NCBI GenBank assembly: GCA_902529365.1
Contig: CABZWK010000009.1
Coordinates: 1 to 64,000, forward strand
DNA length: 64,000 nt
From: an uncultured Balneola sp.
Lineage (GTDB): Bacteria > Bacteroidota > Rhodothermia > Balneolales > Balneolaceae
Reading direction: 5' to 3'
Shown: positions 35,267 through 44,283 of the stretch, one piece after another
Position numbering within the stretch: the first letter of the stretch is position 1
Layout: every line of letters begins with the position of its first letter
Position numbers and translations under genes: made by a program
Notes under the pieces: generated by a model
What the model saw: only the letters and a program-made list of their open reading frames with translations
Told to the model about the DNA's origin: nothing
Databases searched by the model: none

Positions 35267-35894
35267 TTAATGAGCGAAGAGTATTTGGAACACAGCCATA
35301 CCCATAATGGCTAAACTTATCCACCAAGCGACCGTAGCTCCATTGGAGTGCTCTAGTGACTCTGGAATAAGTTCAGCAAAGACCATCCATATCATAGCGC
35401 CGGCGGCTAACCCAAGACCAAAGGGTAGATAAGCTTGGAATTGTTCCACAAACAAAAAGGCATGAACGGCCATAAGAAGTTGAGGGAGGCTGGAAAAAAT
35501 ACTCCACCAAACGGCTTTAATTTGTGATGCTCCTTTGGGTATCATAACTAAACTGATCGCTAGCCCCGATCAGGTCTCTGATCTCTATATGTGAGCTGTT
35601 CTTCATCTATTTATTCGAGAGAACCACTAAGAGTAAGCCAGTAAACATCCCAGCGATAGTCATCCATTAAGCAATTTTATAGCCCTCAAAAATAAGGTTG
35701 AAACTAGCCGAAAGCATAAGTCCACCTACCAGGGCGTTTGATTTGGCCAAAAAACTATTGGAGATATTCTTAATGAAAAAAAACGGTAGGGCGCCGAGTC
35801 CGGTTGCTAAGGCGTTAATCATCGCATAGTTGAATACTTGCACAAGAGGCTCTTGAAAAAAAGAGGTGGGAGTAAGTAGTTCCGCATTCTCCAC
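35267..35894 (-). pseudogene. decayed ZIP-family metal transporter
   Basis: Two ORFs are pieces of one ZIP (zinc/iron permease) gene. The 5' piece (35894-35667) carries 'INALATGLGALPFFFIKNI' and 'LVGGLMLSASFNLIFEGYK'. In the same frame past its TAA (35667) the sequence continues ZIP-like ('WMTIAGMFTGLLLVVLSNK'), meets a second stop TAG (35607-35609), then 'IEIRDLIGAS'. The 3' piece (35545-35267) is in another frame and begins inside the TM following the HNxPEG region ('IPKGASQIKAVWWSIFSSLP', 'FGLGLAAGAMIWMVFAELIP'). The central segment expected to hold the metal-binding helices, about 50 residues, is missing. The gene is dead by two nonsense codons, a deletion and a frame change. Confidence 0.8.
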
Positions 35895-36031
35895 GTAGGC
35901 AGATATTAGATTGTGTATGGGCCTAAAAGTAGAGCTTTATTGATTTAGAACGGAATTAAATTGCACCTATACTCATAGATTTATTCGATAATTGCGATAG
36001 TTTTAATACCAAATGTGCGCAGTTATAGCTA

Positions 36032-36039
36032 TACTTTTG
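36032..36039 (+). promoter_or_regulatory. candidate TAnnTTTG -7 box just upstream of pcm
   Basis: TACTTTTG fits the Bacteroidota -7 consensus and ends 3 bp before the preferred pcm ATG at 36042, so a transcript from it would be nearly leaderless. No convincing -33 TTTG was found. A GTG start at 36015 would place the box inside the coding region. Confidence 0.3.
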
Positions 36040-36041
36040 CC

Positions 36042-36689
36042 ATGTTAGATCGAAGATTTGCTAAACCGCGCCAACGACTGGTAGAACAGCTGGTTGAAAA
36101 AGGAATTCAAGACCCTATGGTTCTTAATGCTATAGGATCATTACCCCGTCATATTCTTATAGATACCGCTCTTCATCATCGAGCATATGAAGATTCTGCT
36201 TTACCCATTGGTCTCGGTCAAACTATTTCTCAACCCTTCACAGTTGCCAAGCAAACCGAACTCTTAGGGGTAAAACCAGGAGATAAAATCTTAGAAATTG
36301 GAACGGGTTCTGGTTACCAGTGTATGGTATTATGTGAGCTTAAAGCACAGGTTTATAGTGTGGAACGTCATAATGAATTGTATCACCGTGCTAAAGAGGC
36401 CTTACGTGATTTGGGATACCGGCCCCAGCTCAAATGTGGCGATGGGACCTTGGGTTGGTCCACCTATGCACCTTATCATGGTATCGTTGTTACTGCTGGC
36501 GCTCCAGTGGTGCCAGATGATCTTATCCAGCAACTACATGTTGGAGGTAGATTGATCATTCCCGTAGGAAGTAATACCGAACAAAAAATGTTGCGAATTA
36601 CACGCCATTCAGAGGAGGAATATGCCCAGGAAGAGTTTGAAGGATTTACCTTTGTTCCACTAATTGGCCAAAAAGGCTGGAAAGAATAA
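36042..36689 (+). CDS. pcm: protein-L-isoaspartate O-methyltransferase
   Basis: A SAM-dependent repair enzyme of about 215 residues that methylates isoaspartyl residues in aged proteins. Motifs: 'LPRHILIDTALHHRAYEDSA', 'PIGLGQTISQPFTVA' and SAM-binding motif I 'ILEIGTGSGYQCMVL', followed by 'VYSVERHNELY', 'GDGTLGW' and 'RLIIPVGS'. ATG 36042 gives the usual family N-terminus ('MLDRRFAKPRQRLVEQLVEKG'); the longer GTG start at 36015 adds nine unlikely residues. It is followed 13 bp later by popT on the same strand. Confidence 0.93.
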   Translation: MLDRRFAKPRQRLVEQLVEKGIQDPMVLNAIGSLPRHILIDTALHHRAYEDSALPIGLGQTISQPFTVAKQTELLGVKPGDKILEIGTGSGYQCMVLCELKAQVYSVERHNELYHRAKEALRDLGYRPQLKCGDGTLGWSTYAPYHGIVVTAGAPVVPDDLIQQLHVGGRLIIPVGSNTEQKMLRITRHSEEEYAQEEFEGFTFVPLIGQKGWKE

Positions 36690-36702
36690 ACGCTGATAAA
36701 CT

Positions 36703-37869
36703 ATGGTCGACGAAGTAAGAAAACACCCATCTCCAGATTCCTCAGAAAAAGATCAAAGTTCATTAAAAGAATTCTCTATACTCTGGTTAAAGGGATTTTT
36801 TATGGGCTCGGCTGATGTGGTTCCGGGCGTGAGTGGGGGGACCATGGCGCTCATTTTAGGAATCTATGAGCGGCTTTTATCAGCTATAAAAAGTGTGAAT
36901 GGCGCCGTTTTAAAAGATCTGTTTTCACTACGTTTGGCAAAAGCTGTGGGCCAAATTCATTTGTTATTTTTGGTCATGTTGTTTTCTGGGATTGCTACAG
37001 CTCTTGCCTTCTTTACCAAAATTGTACCCCTTCAAGTGTATATGTTTACCCATCCTGAAATAGTGTTTGGGCTCTTTTTTGGTCTTATACTTGGCTCCAT
37101 TTACGTACTATTGAAAGCCATAGAGCAGCGTCATCTAAGTATGATGGTATTTATTGTGGTGGGAACAGCTATTGGGCTCTGGATAGTCCAATTAGTACCA
37201 ACTCAAACGCCCGAACATCCTCTGTTTGTTTTTTTTAGTGGTGTGATAGCCATAACAGCGATGATCTTGCCCGGTATATCGGGCTCTTATTTGCTGCTGA
37301 TCATGCGTAAGTATGATTTTGTATTGAGTAACATTGGCAAACTAGGTGGGCCAGAGACGATGGAAGGATTTTGGGCGCTCTTACCTTTTATTATTGGGGC
37401 GGTAGTTGGTTTAGCTCTTTTTTCTAGGGTGTTATCTTGGCTTTTGGCACGCTATCATCGGGCTACTTTATCGGTATTGATTGGGTTTTTATTGGGTTCC
37501 TTACTGGTTATCTGGCCATTTCAGGACAGAGAGTATATTGAGCAGGTTAGCGAGGTTGAAATGGTGCTGGCGAATGAGGTGAGCGTACAGCATTTACCAG
37601 GTATTGGCGATGACGCCCCTGCTTTACCGGAATATATGAGGGTGGTGCCTACTCCAAAAGAATCCTCTCTAGTTGACGAGGAGTCATCTACACAGGAATC
37701 TATAGATGGAACTGCTGAAGCCGAGGTTCTTGTCGAAACGGTGAAGCGTAAACTTATTTCGTCCACACCTTATTGGCCCGATGCTACCAATGAACCCAAT
37801 CGTTGGATGGGCTTTACAAGCATATTGATGGGCTTAATGTTGGTGACGGGTTTGGAACGGCTTCGATGA
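36703..37869 (+). CDS. popT: DUF368 undecaprenyl-phosphate translocase (PopT-like)
   Basis: A 388-residue polytopic membrane protein of the DUF368 family. Members called PopT recycle undecaprenyl phosphate, the cell-envelope lipid carrier, to the cytoplasmic face. The two inverted-repeat signatures are present: 'GSADVVPGVSGGTMALILGIYE' early and 'AITAMILPGISGSYLLLIMRKYD' in the middle. An acidic ~90-residue segment between the last two TMs ('EYIEQVSEVEMV...PEYMRVVPTPKESS...') is much longer than a normal loop. pcm precedes it by 13 bp. The family is sure; the activity is inferred from homologues. Confidence 0.85.
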   Translation: MVDEVRKHPSPDSSEKDQSSLKEFSILWLKGFFMGSADVVPGVSGGTMALILGIYERLLSAIKSVNGAVLKDLFSLRLAKAVGQIHLLFLVMLFSGIATALAFFTKIVPLQVYMFTHPEIVFGLFFGLILGSIYVLLKAIEQRHLSMMVFIVVGTAIGLWIVQLVPTQTPEHPLFVFFSGVIAITAMILPGISGSYLLLIMRKYDFVLSNIGKLGGPETMEGFWALLPFIIGAVVGLALFSRVLSWLLARYHRATLSVLIGFLLGSLLVIWPFQDREYIEQVSEVEMVLANEVSVQHLPGIGDDAPALPEYMRVVPTPKESSLVDEESSTQESIDGTAEAEVLVETVKRKLISSTPYWPDATNEPNRWMGFTSILMGLMLVTGLERLR

Positions 37870-38025
37870 TGCAGGTTACTTTTAAAGTAAGCCATGGTTA
37901 AAGGGACTAGACCAATGTTCAATAAATTATAAAAGGATAGTCATAAAATTTTTAAGAATATTGATGCTTATTTATTTTTCTGGGTATTCTATGCAGTGCC
38001 TAAGTTTTAGCTTTGCCAGTCGGGA

Positions 38026-38271
38026 GTGGTCTTCAAGGCTGAGCTGGTATCCACGAAACATCCAGAATTGAAAGTAGATCTTGAAACAGTGGTTTTAAAG
38101 TATGTTTCGGCACATCACGAAATCGGGGATTATGTAGACGAACACGGCGATTTACTGGTCATGAGTACTCATGGGCGCACGGGTTTGGCGCGAATTCTTA
38201 TTAGCTCAACCACAGAGCAGGTGGCACGACACAGTAAAAAACCGATGCTTACCATCCGAAGCCTTAGTTAA
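38026..38271 (+). pseudogene. universal stress protein remnant (C-terminal half)
   Basis: The reading frame covers only the second half of a UspA domain: 'HHEIGDYVDEHGDLLVMSTHGRTGLARILISSTTEQVARHSKKPMLTIR'-like order, with the ATP-loop Gly-Ser altered to 'SS'. The N-terminal half (first strand and nucleotide Asp) is missing. In the same frame upstream there is an ATG at 37915 reading 'MFNKL' followed by stops, which may be a relic of the original start. About 80 residues compares with the usual ~145. A functional short protein starting at GTG 38026 is possible but unlikely. Confidence 0.65.
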
Positions 38272-38302
38272 GTTCTTAGTTAAGTTATGCGTACCTTGAG
38301 AC

Positions 38303-39097
38303 ATGAGTACGGATCGATTTAGAATCAAAAAACGCCTTGGCCAGCACTTTCTCACGGATAAGAATGTGCTCAGTAATATAGTTACCGCTTTTCCAGCTAC
38401 TTCGAATGATTGGGTGCTTGAAATTGGCCCGGGGACAGGGGCTCTGACTCAGTATCTTTGGCCGCGCTACCCGCGGCTGGAGTTGGTTGAGGTGGATGCT
38501 GAAGCAGTGGCTGTGCTTAATGAGCGGTTTGAAGGGTTGCTTATTCATCAGCAGGATATACTCAAGGTCAATTTACAGGAGCTTATTCCTCAGCAGTTAG
38601 TTGCAGATCAGGAAGCGGCAAAGCCTAAAAATTATGTCATTGGAAATCTACCATATTATATCACCAGCCCTATTTTATTTGGTCTTTTGGCGCATAGAAG
38701 TAGATTAGCTGGCGCTTTATTGATGATGCAAAAGGAAGTTGCTCAGCGTTTGGTAGCATTACCAAGGACCAAGGATTATGGAATTTTAAGTGTGCAAACT
38801 CAGCTCATGAGTAGCCTGGAATATCTTTTTGACGTGAAGCCAGGATCTTTTAGCCCACCACCAAAAGTAACCAGTGCCATGGTGTACGTACATTTTGACA
38901 AGCCTGCCTTAGCTTGTTCCGACAAAATGCTCAAAACCGTTGTAAGAACTGCTTTTAACCAGCGTAGGAAAAAGCTCAGTAATGCTCTAAAATGTATGAT
39001 TCAAGGGGTTGATTGTTTGCATTTTGACTTAGATGTTCGAGCGGAGGAATGGACACCTGACATTTATGCAGAGTTTGCGGCCTATTTAGAAGCGTAA
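38303..39097 (+). CDS. rsmA: 16S rRNA dimethyladenosine transferase RsmA (KsgA)
   Basis: A 264-residue SAM-dependent enzyme that dimethylates A1518 and A1519 of 16S rRNA late in 30S assembly. Motifs: 'KKRLGQHFLTDKNVLSNIV', motif I 'VLEIGPGTGALTQYL', 'LVEVDAEAVAVL' and the catalytic 'NYVIGNLPYYITSPILFGLL', then 'MMQKEVAQRLVA' and 'FSPPPKVTSAMVYV' with a helical C-terminal domain. The length is normal. It follows the usp remnant by 31 bp and precedes groES. Confidence 0.95.
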   Translation: MSTDRFRIKKRLGQHFLTDKNVLSNIVTAFPATSNDWVLEIGPGTGALTQYLWPRYPRLELVEVDAEAVAVLNERFEGLLIHQQDILKVNLQELIPQQLVADQEAAKPKNYVIGNLPYYITSPILFGLLAHRSRLAGALLMMQKEVAQRLVALPRTKDYGILSVQTQLMSSLEYLFDVKPGSFSPPPKVTSAMVYVHFDKPALACSDKMLKTVVRTAFNQRRKKLSNALKCMIQGVDCLHFDLDVRAEEWTPDIYAEFAAYLEA

Positions 39098-39248
39098 GTT
39101 CATGAATAGCGCTTTGGTACGGGTTTTGCATTGAACAAGAATAAACAAATGTAGGCAAAAGGTTGCTACCAATTTTGAGGAAGAACCTATTCAGCTTGCA
39201 AAACAAAGTAAAATCAATAACTAAACTAATATAAAGGAGTCATACCCT

Positions 39249-39536
39249 ATGGCTAGCATAAAACCTTTAGGAGATCGTGTACTGATCCAGGCCGATTTAG
39301 CTGAAGAAGTAACCAGCTCTGGTCTTTACATTCCTGATACCGCTAAAGAGAAACCTCAACAAGGAACAGTGATAGCTGTCGGTCCAGGTAAAGTAGAAAA
39401 CGGCACCAAAGTCGAAATGACGGTAAATGAAGGAGATAAAGTACTTTACGGTAAGTATGCCGGTACCGAAGTCACTATTGACGGTAATGAGTATCTCATC
39501 ATGCGTGAATCGGATATCGTTGGTATCCTCTCGTAA
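39249..39536 (+). CDS. groES: co-chaperonin GroES
   Basis: A 95-residue heptameric lid of the GroEL folding chamber. '[11 protein letters not shown]', the mobile loop '[21 protein letters not shown]' and '[14 protein letters not shown]' are canonical. One of the few strong SD sites of the window, AAAGGAG (39233-39239), lies 9 nt before the ATG, in keeping with high expression. No CIRCE operator (TTAGCACTC-N9-GAGTGCTAA) is visible upstream, so HrcA control at this locus is not supported. It forms an operon with groEL, 42 bp downstream. Confidence 0.97.
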   Translation: MASIKPLGDRVLIQADLAEEVTSSGLYIPDTAKEKPQQGTVIAVGPGKVENGTKVEMTVNEGDKVLYGKYAGTEVTIDGNEYLIMRESDIVGILS

Positions 39537-39578
39537 TTGCTGTTCAATAATTTTTAATCATCTAATCTAAAGAAAGAA

Positions 39579-41231
39579 ATGTCAAAGTTAGTTCATTATG
39601 ATATCGAAGCCCGCGATGCTCTAAAGCGTGGTGTAGACAAACTTGCCGATGCGGTTAAAGTAACCCTTGGCCCTAGAGGACGTAACGTAGTTATCGAAAA
39701 ATCTTTTGGCGCACCTACTGTGACCAAAGATGGGGTAACCGTTGCAAAAGAAATAGAATTGAGCGATAAAGTTGAAAATATGGGTGCTCAAATGGTGAAA
39801 GAAGTTGCTTCTAGAACCAGCGATAACGCAGGTGACGGTACAACTACTGCCACTGTTTTAGCTCAAGCTGTTGTAACTGCAGGTTTAAAAAATGTTACTG
39901 CAGGTGCCAATCCAATGGACCTAAAGCGTGGGATAGATCAAGCAGTTGAAGCTATAGTTGCAGGTTTGAAAGAGCTTTCTCGCGATATTGACGATCGCAA
40001 TGAGATTGCCCAGGTTGGAACTATTTCAGCTAACAATGATGAGTTCATTGGTAACCTTATTGCCGACGCAATGGAAAAAGTGGGTAAAGATGGTGTGATC
40101 ACCGTAGAAGAAGCGAAAGGAACAGAAACCTACCTGGAAACTGTAGAAGGTATGCAGTTCGACCGTGGATACCTTTCTCCTTATTTCGTGACAGATTCCG
40201 ACAAAATGACGACTGAATTAGAAGATCCTTACATCTTAATCTTCGACAAGAAAATTTCGAACATGAAGGACTTACTTCCTATTCTAGAAAAAGTTGTTCA
40301 GTCTGGTAAGCCGCTATTAATTATTGCTGAAGATATAGAAGGCGAAGCACTTGCGACACTCGTAGTGAACAAATTACGAGGAAGCTTAAAAATTGCTGCG
40401 GTAAAAGCTCCTGGTTTTGGTGACCGTCGAAAAGCTATGCTTGAAGACATCGCTATTCTAACCGGTGGTACGGTAATTTCTGAAGAGCGTGGATATAAAC
40501 TAGAGAACGCTACACTAGACTACTTAGGTCAGGCTGCTCGCATTAGTATCGACAAAGACAACACGACTATTGTAGATGGTGCTGGTCAAGAGGGTGACAT
40601 CCAAGCTCGTGTGAATCAAATCCGTTCTCAGATTGAAACTACTACTTCTGACTACGATCGCGAAAAATTACAAGAGCGTTTAGCGAAGTTAAGCGGTGGT
40701 GTTGCAGTGCTTTATATTGGCGCGGCTTCAGAAGTTGAAATGAAAGAGAAAAAAGCTCGGGTCGAAGATGCCCTACACGCAACGCGCGCCGCTGTGGAAG
40801 AAGGAATTGTTCCTGGTGGTGGAGTCGCATTGCTTCGTACCGCAGGTGTTCTAGAAGGCCTAAAGGCTGTAAATGAAGACCAAGCTGTTGGATTCCAAAT
40901 CGTGCGTCGTGCCATTGAAGCACCTCTACGTACTATTTCAAACAACGCTGGTGTTGAAGGAGCTATTGTAGTACAAAAAGTGCTAGATGGCGAAGGCGCT
41001 TTCGGATACAACGCTCGCACCGGTGAGTACGAAGATCTCATTAAAGCTGGGGTTATTGATCCAACCAAAGTAACTCGTACTGCTTTACAAAATGCGGCTT
41101 CCGTAGCGGGTCTATTATTGACCACCGAAGCAGTCATTAGCGAAAAGCCAAAAGATGAGTCTGCAGCAGCTCCTGCTATGCCAGATATGGGCGGCATGGG
41201 TGGTATGGGCGGCATGGGTGGCATGATGTAA
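39579..41231 (+). CDS. groEL: chaperonin GroEL
   Basis: A 550-residue Hsp60 subunit that forms the double-ring folding chamber. Characteristic segments are '[23 protein letters not shown]'-type apical/equatorial contacts, '[14 protein letters not shown]' with the ATPase Asp, '[20 protein letters not shown]', 'GGGVALLRT' and the flexible C-terminal GGM repeat tail. Codon use here is more even and less AT-shifted than in nearby accessory genes, as expected for a highly expressed gene. A strong terminator follows at 41295. Only one groESL operon is in the window. Confidence 0.98.
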   Translation: MSKLVHYDIEARDALKRGVDKLADAVKVTLGPRGRNVVIEKSFGAPTVTKDGVTVAKEIELSDKVENMGAQMVKEVASRTSDNAGDGTTTATVLAQAVVTAGLKNVTAGANPMDLKRGIDQAVEAIVAGLKELSRDIDDRNEIAQVGTISANNDEFIGNLIADAMEKVGKDGVITVEEAKGTETYLETVEGMQFDRGYLSPYFVTDSDKMTTELEDPYILIFDKKISNMKDLLPILEKVVQSGKPLLIIAEDIEGEALATLVVNKLRGSLKIAAVKAPGFGDRRKAMLEDIAILTGGTVISEERGYKLENATLDYLGQAARISIDKDNTTIVDGAGQEGDIQARVNQIRSQIETTTSDYDREKLQERLAKLSGGVAVLYIGAASEVEMKEKKARVEDALHATRAAVEEGIVPGGGVALLRTAGVLEGLKAVNEDQAVGFQIVRRAIEAPLRTISNNAGVEGAIVVQKVLDGEGAFGYNARTGEYEDLIKAGVIDPTKVTRTALQNAASVAGLLLTTEAVISEKPKDESAAAPAMPDMGGMGGMGGMGGMM

Positions 41232-41294
41232 AACTAGCTGTCACAGTCTTTGCCGTAATACCTAGACTGATACAACTATTCATTCTGTTTAGTG

Positions 41295-41325
41295 AAAGCC
41301 TCTCCAATATGGAGGGGCTTTTTTT
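41295..41325 (+). terminator. rho-independent terminator of groES-groEL
   Basis: AAAGCCTCTCC, a 5-nt loop AATAT and GGAGGGGCTTT form an 11-bp stem with one G-U wobble, followed by a run of T (41319-41325). It lies 64 bp after the groEL stop. This is the clearest intrinsic terminator in the window. Confidence 0.9.
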
Positions 41326-41474
41326 ATGCAAACACATTTAGCGTTGTAATGAATCCTATTTTTAGGGTTCATACTAGATATATAGTTAGTAAATAATGGG
41401 CTTATTATTGCTAGGTAACGAGTGTAGGAAAACTCGTATATTTATTATGAGTCAACTGTTTAATTGGATTACTT

Positions 41475-42566
41475 ATGACCCTTTTGCTTTTTGTTTTAGG
41501 ACTGGCCGGCCTCATTTTTGGTGCGGAATTATTTTTAAAGGCGGTCGATCGATTTGGCCTGAAGTGGGGTGTTTCTCCCATGGTCATGGGACTAACTGTA
41601 GTGGCATTTGCTACAGGTGCCCCAGAACTTGCCATTAGTTTAAAAGCAGCAATGAATGACTCTGCTGATTTGGTCTTGGGTAATATCATCGGATCTAATA
41701 TTGCGAATATTTTACTTATTTTAGGAGTTAGCGGACTTATTACCCCCTTGCATATTAAACAGAGTATTGTGCGTATTGACGTACCCATTGTAATTGCAAT
41801 GAGCATTGGGCTGTATGTATTGGCTCTGGACGGAGTCCTTAGTCCAATGGACGGCGGTATCTTGTTAATGGGTTTGGTGGCCTATTCTATATTTACTTTT
41901 TTTCAGGTGCGTAAGAACAAGGTGGACATAAGTGAATTGTATGAACAGGAAGAAGAGGTCCAACTAGCCTCAGGAGCCTGTTTTTATGCAAAAAATGTTG
42001 GGATATTACTGGTAGGTCTGGCTCTTATCGTGCAAGGAGCCAATTGGATGGTAGGAAGCGCGGTGACCATCGCTCAACTATTAGGAATGTCGGAATTAGT
42101 GGTAGGCTTGACCATCGTTTCAGTAGGGACCTCGCTACCCGAAGTTGCGACATCCATGTCTGCAGCGCGAAGAGGGAATGCAGATATTGCGGTAGCTAAC
42201 GTATTAGGAAGTAACATATATAATGTATTGCTAACTCTTGGTCTCACAATCGTAGTGGCCCCAGGGGTGCTGGAAGTTTCTAGAAATGCCTTGATTTTAG
42301 ACATGCCATTCATGATTGCCGTTGCCGTAGGATGTGTACCTATTTTTCTTGCAGGATTTGACCTAAACCGCAAAGATGCCTTCCTTTTTCTTTTTTATTA
42401 CGCAGCCTATCTAATTTATTTGGTATTAGAGGCAACTGGTTCGGAGTATTTGGGCTGGATTGAAAAAGGTTTTTTCTTTGGTGTGCTACCTCTCACTCTT
42501 TGCTATATGTTTTCTAGGCTCATTCGTGAGGGTTTAACTGGCCTTCGTAGTGCGGGGCGTAATTAA
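41475..42566 (+). CDS. calcium/sodium antiporter (CaCA family, YrbG-like)
   Basis: A 363-residue inner-membrane cation exchanger with about 10-11 TMs and two inverted alpha repeats. The first is 'GAPELAISLKAAMNDSADLVLGNIIGSNIANIL' in pattern, the second 'GTSLPEVATSMSAARRGNADIAVANVLGSNIYNVL'. The acidic residues of both repeats that bind Ca2+ are kept. It probably exports Ca2+ in exchange for Na+ or H+. The last 47 bp overlap the 3' end of the convergent GH20 gene, which is unusual. Substrate beyond Ca2+/Na+ is not determinable. Confidence 0.92.
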   Translation: MTLLLFVLGLAGLIFGAELFLKAVDRFGLKWGVSPMVMGLTVVAFATGAPELAISLKAAMNDSADLVLGNIIGSNIANILLILGVSGLITPLHIKQSIVRIDVPIVIAMSIGLYVLALDGVLSPMDGGILLMGLVAYSIFTFFQVRKNKVDISELYEQEEEVQLASGACFYAKNVGILLVGLALIVQGANWMVGSAVTIAQLLGMSELVVGLTIVSVGTSLPEVATSMSAARRGNADIAVANVLGSNIYNVLLTLGLTIVVAPGVLEVSRNALILDMPFMIAVAVGCVPIFLAGFDLNRKDAFLFLFYYAAYLIYLVLEATGSEYLGWIEKGFFFGVLPLTLCYMFSRLIREGLTGLRSAGRN

Positions 42567-44277
42567 CTCCTCTATAGTCTAGTCGTTCAAAATGATGTTG
42601 CAAGCGAGTCCAAAAGCTGTACCAATCTTTTTGGGAGGGATCTGACCAGAGTACTTCCGATAAGGCAGTAGCTCTAGGATAGGCCATGTATTCGACTTTT
42701 TCGGGGGTGCGAATATATTCTGTCCAGACATTGCCTTGCGCTCCGAGTACGTGTATGGCCTCTTCTTGGCTTAATGCTTCGGGTACTGGTTCGTAGCCGT
42801 AGACATCCTCAACAGAGGTAAAACAACAAATCGCCAAGGGCTCATTCGACATAGTTCCCTGGTAGTGATCAAAATAATTGGTGTTACCTGGGGTCATGAT
42901 AACGTCATGGCCCATTTTCGCTGCTTCAATACCACCTCGTTCACCTCGCCAAGACATAACGGTAGCTCGTGGAGCTAGGCCACCCTCTAAAATTTCGTCC
43001 CAACCTATTATTTGTCGTCCCTTACTGTTTAAGTATCGTTCAATGCGGGTAATAAAGTAGCTTTGGAGTTCATGCTCGTCTTTTAGTCCTTCGCGACGAA
43101 TCACTTCTTGGGCTAATGCGCTTTCTTCCCATTGCTTTTTGGGCGCTTCATCTCCACCAATATGGATATATTCTCCTGGGAAAAGGACCATTACTTCATC
43201 TAAAACATCCTCCAAAAAGCCAAAAGTTTCTTCTGAGGGACAAAAAATATCTTCAAATACCCCCCAAGTTGTCTGGACTATATATTCTTTATCGAGGCAA
43301 CCATATTCTGGGTAGGCATCAAGAACAGCAGAGGTATGGCCAGGCATTTCTATTTCAGGGACAACAGTAATATAATTATCAGCTGCATAGGCAACTACTT
43401 CTTTAATTTCTTCTTGGGTGTAAAACCCCCCATATGGACGATTATCATAGGTATTTGAGCCATATCGTCGAATCAACGTCTCCTCACGGAAAGCAGCAAT
43501 TTCGGTCAATTTAGGATAGGCTTTGATCTCTATACGCCAGCCTTGATCCTCGGTCAAGTGCCAATGAAACCGATTCATTTTATGCATAGCCAATAAATCG
43601 ATGTAGTGTTTTACGAAAGAAACGGGCATAAAATGACGCCCTACATCTAAATGTAAGCCTCTGTATTGAAAGCGAGGATGATCAGCAATATGTACACCCG
43701 GTACCGTCCATACCATATTGTTGCTTACCCTTGATGGATCTTCTTTTTCTACTTCGGTCGGTAGTAATTGCCGTAAGGTCATAATTGCATTAAACACCCC
43801 ATGTTCCGTCGTAGCTTCTAGTTTAAGTTGTTCAGGGGTCACGTGAATTCGGTACCCTTCCTCGTGTTGAAGATGTTTCTGATCGGGATCGTTGAGTAGA
43901 TTTTCAGGGCTGTGTAGTAGCACCAGAATGGCCGAATCAATAGATGTAGCTTGGGTTATGGAAGGGGTAGAGCCTTCATAGAGGATAAAATTGCCATTCA
44001 GCCATGTTGTTGTATACATGAGTTCATTTAGGGCTTTGTGAATAGAAGTTCCTTCTAGCTGGTTTGGTAGTAAAATCGGAGTGCCCTGTTCAATGATAAA
44101 CGAATTACCGGTAGGCACCATAGTTTTGGGAACAGGAATCAGGGCTGATAACACGGGATCTGGATCTTGAGCCAGTATGCTATTGCAAGTGCAAAGTAGC
44201 AAGCATAGCATAAAAGTGGGGAATCGTAACAAGTGAAATTTTTGGTTAGTGATCGCTTTATTCATGTATGTAGTCAA
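42520..44277 (-). CDS. beta-N-acetylhexosaminidase, GH20
   Basis: A 585-residue secreted glycoside hydrolase that removes terminal GlcNAc or GalNAc from chitooligosaccharides, glycans or peptidoglycan fragments. A signal peptide (~20-37, ending 'CNSILAQ') is followed by a GH20b N-terminal domain and the GH20 barrel. 'FQYRGLHLDVGRHFMPVSFV', 'HWHLTEDQGWRIEIK', 'VVPEIEMPGHTSAVL' and the catalytic Asp-Glu pair in 'YIHIGGDEAPKKQWEES' are all intact. Substrate-assisted catalysis is known for the family. The start lies 6 bp from the AlkA-like gene stop, and the 3' end overlaps the antiporter gene. M5 is an alternative start. Confidence 0.93.
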   Translation of the reverse strand: MTTYMNKAITNQKFHLLRFPTFMLCLLLCTCNSILAQDPDPVLSALIPVPKTMVPTGNSFIIEQGTPILLPNQLEGTSIHKALNELMYTTTWLNGNFILYEGSTPSITQATSIDSAILVLLHSPENLLNDPDQKHLQHEEGYRIHVTPEQLKLEATTEHGVFNAIMTLRQLLPTEVEKEDPSRVSNNMVWTVPGVHIADHPRFQYRGLHLDVGRHFMPVSFVKHYIDLLAMHKMNRFHWHLTEDQGWRIEIKAYPKLTEIAAFREETLIRRYGSNTYDNRPYGGFYTQEEIKEVVAYAADNYITVVPEIEMPGHTSAVLDAYPEYGCLDKEYIVQTTWGVFEDIFCPSEETFGFLEDVLDEVMVLFPGEYIHIGGDEAPKKQWEESALAQEVIRREGLKDEHELQSYFITRIERYLNSKGRQIIGWDEILEGGLAPRATVMSWRGERGGIEAAKMGHDVIMTPGNTNYFDHYQGTMSNEPLAICCFTSVEDVYGYEPVPEALSQEEAIHVLGAQGNVWTEYIRTPEKVEYMAYPRATALSEVLWSDPSQKDWYSFWTRLQHHFERLDYRGVNYAPHYEGQLNPHE

Positions 44278-44283
44278 TGTCTG

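Noticed and set aside
35112-35327. 71-residue hydrophobic minus-strand ORF
   Set aside because: It overlaps the ZIP pseudogene 3' end and the interleaved inverted repeat and has no coding features.
35267-35545. 92-residue ORF as an independent membrane protein gene
   Set aside because: Its sequence aligns with the C-terminal part of ZIP transporters and the matching N-terminal part lies just upstream in another frame, so it is a pseudogene fragment.
39098-39248. Possible CIRCE (HrcA) operator upstream of groES
   Set aside because: No TTAGCACTC-N9-GAGTGCTAA match was found. An 8-bp inverted repeat GTTTTGCA/TGCAAAAC about 70 bp apart is too weak to call.
40712-41224. 170-residue minus-strand ORF opposite groEL
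   Set aside because: Shadow produced by the codon bias and GGM repeats of groEL; the translation is Pro/Thr/Ser-rich junk.
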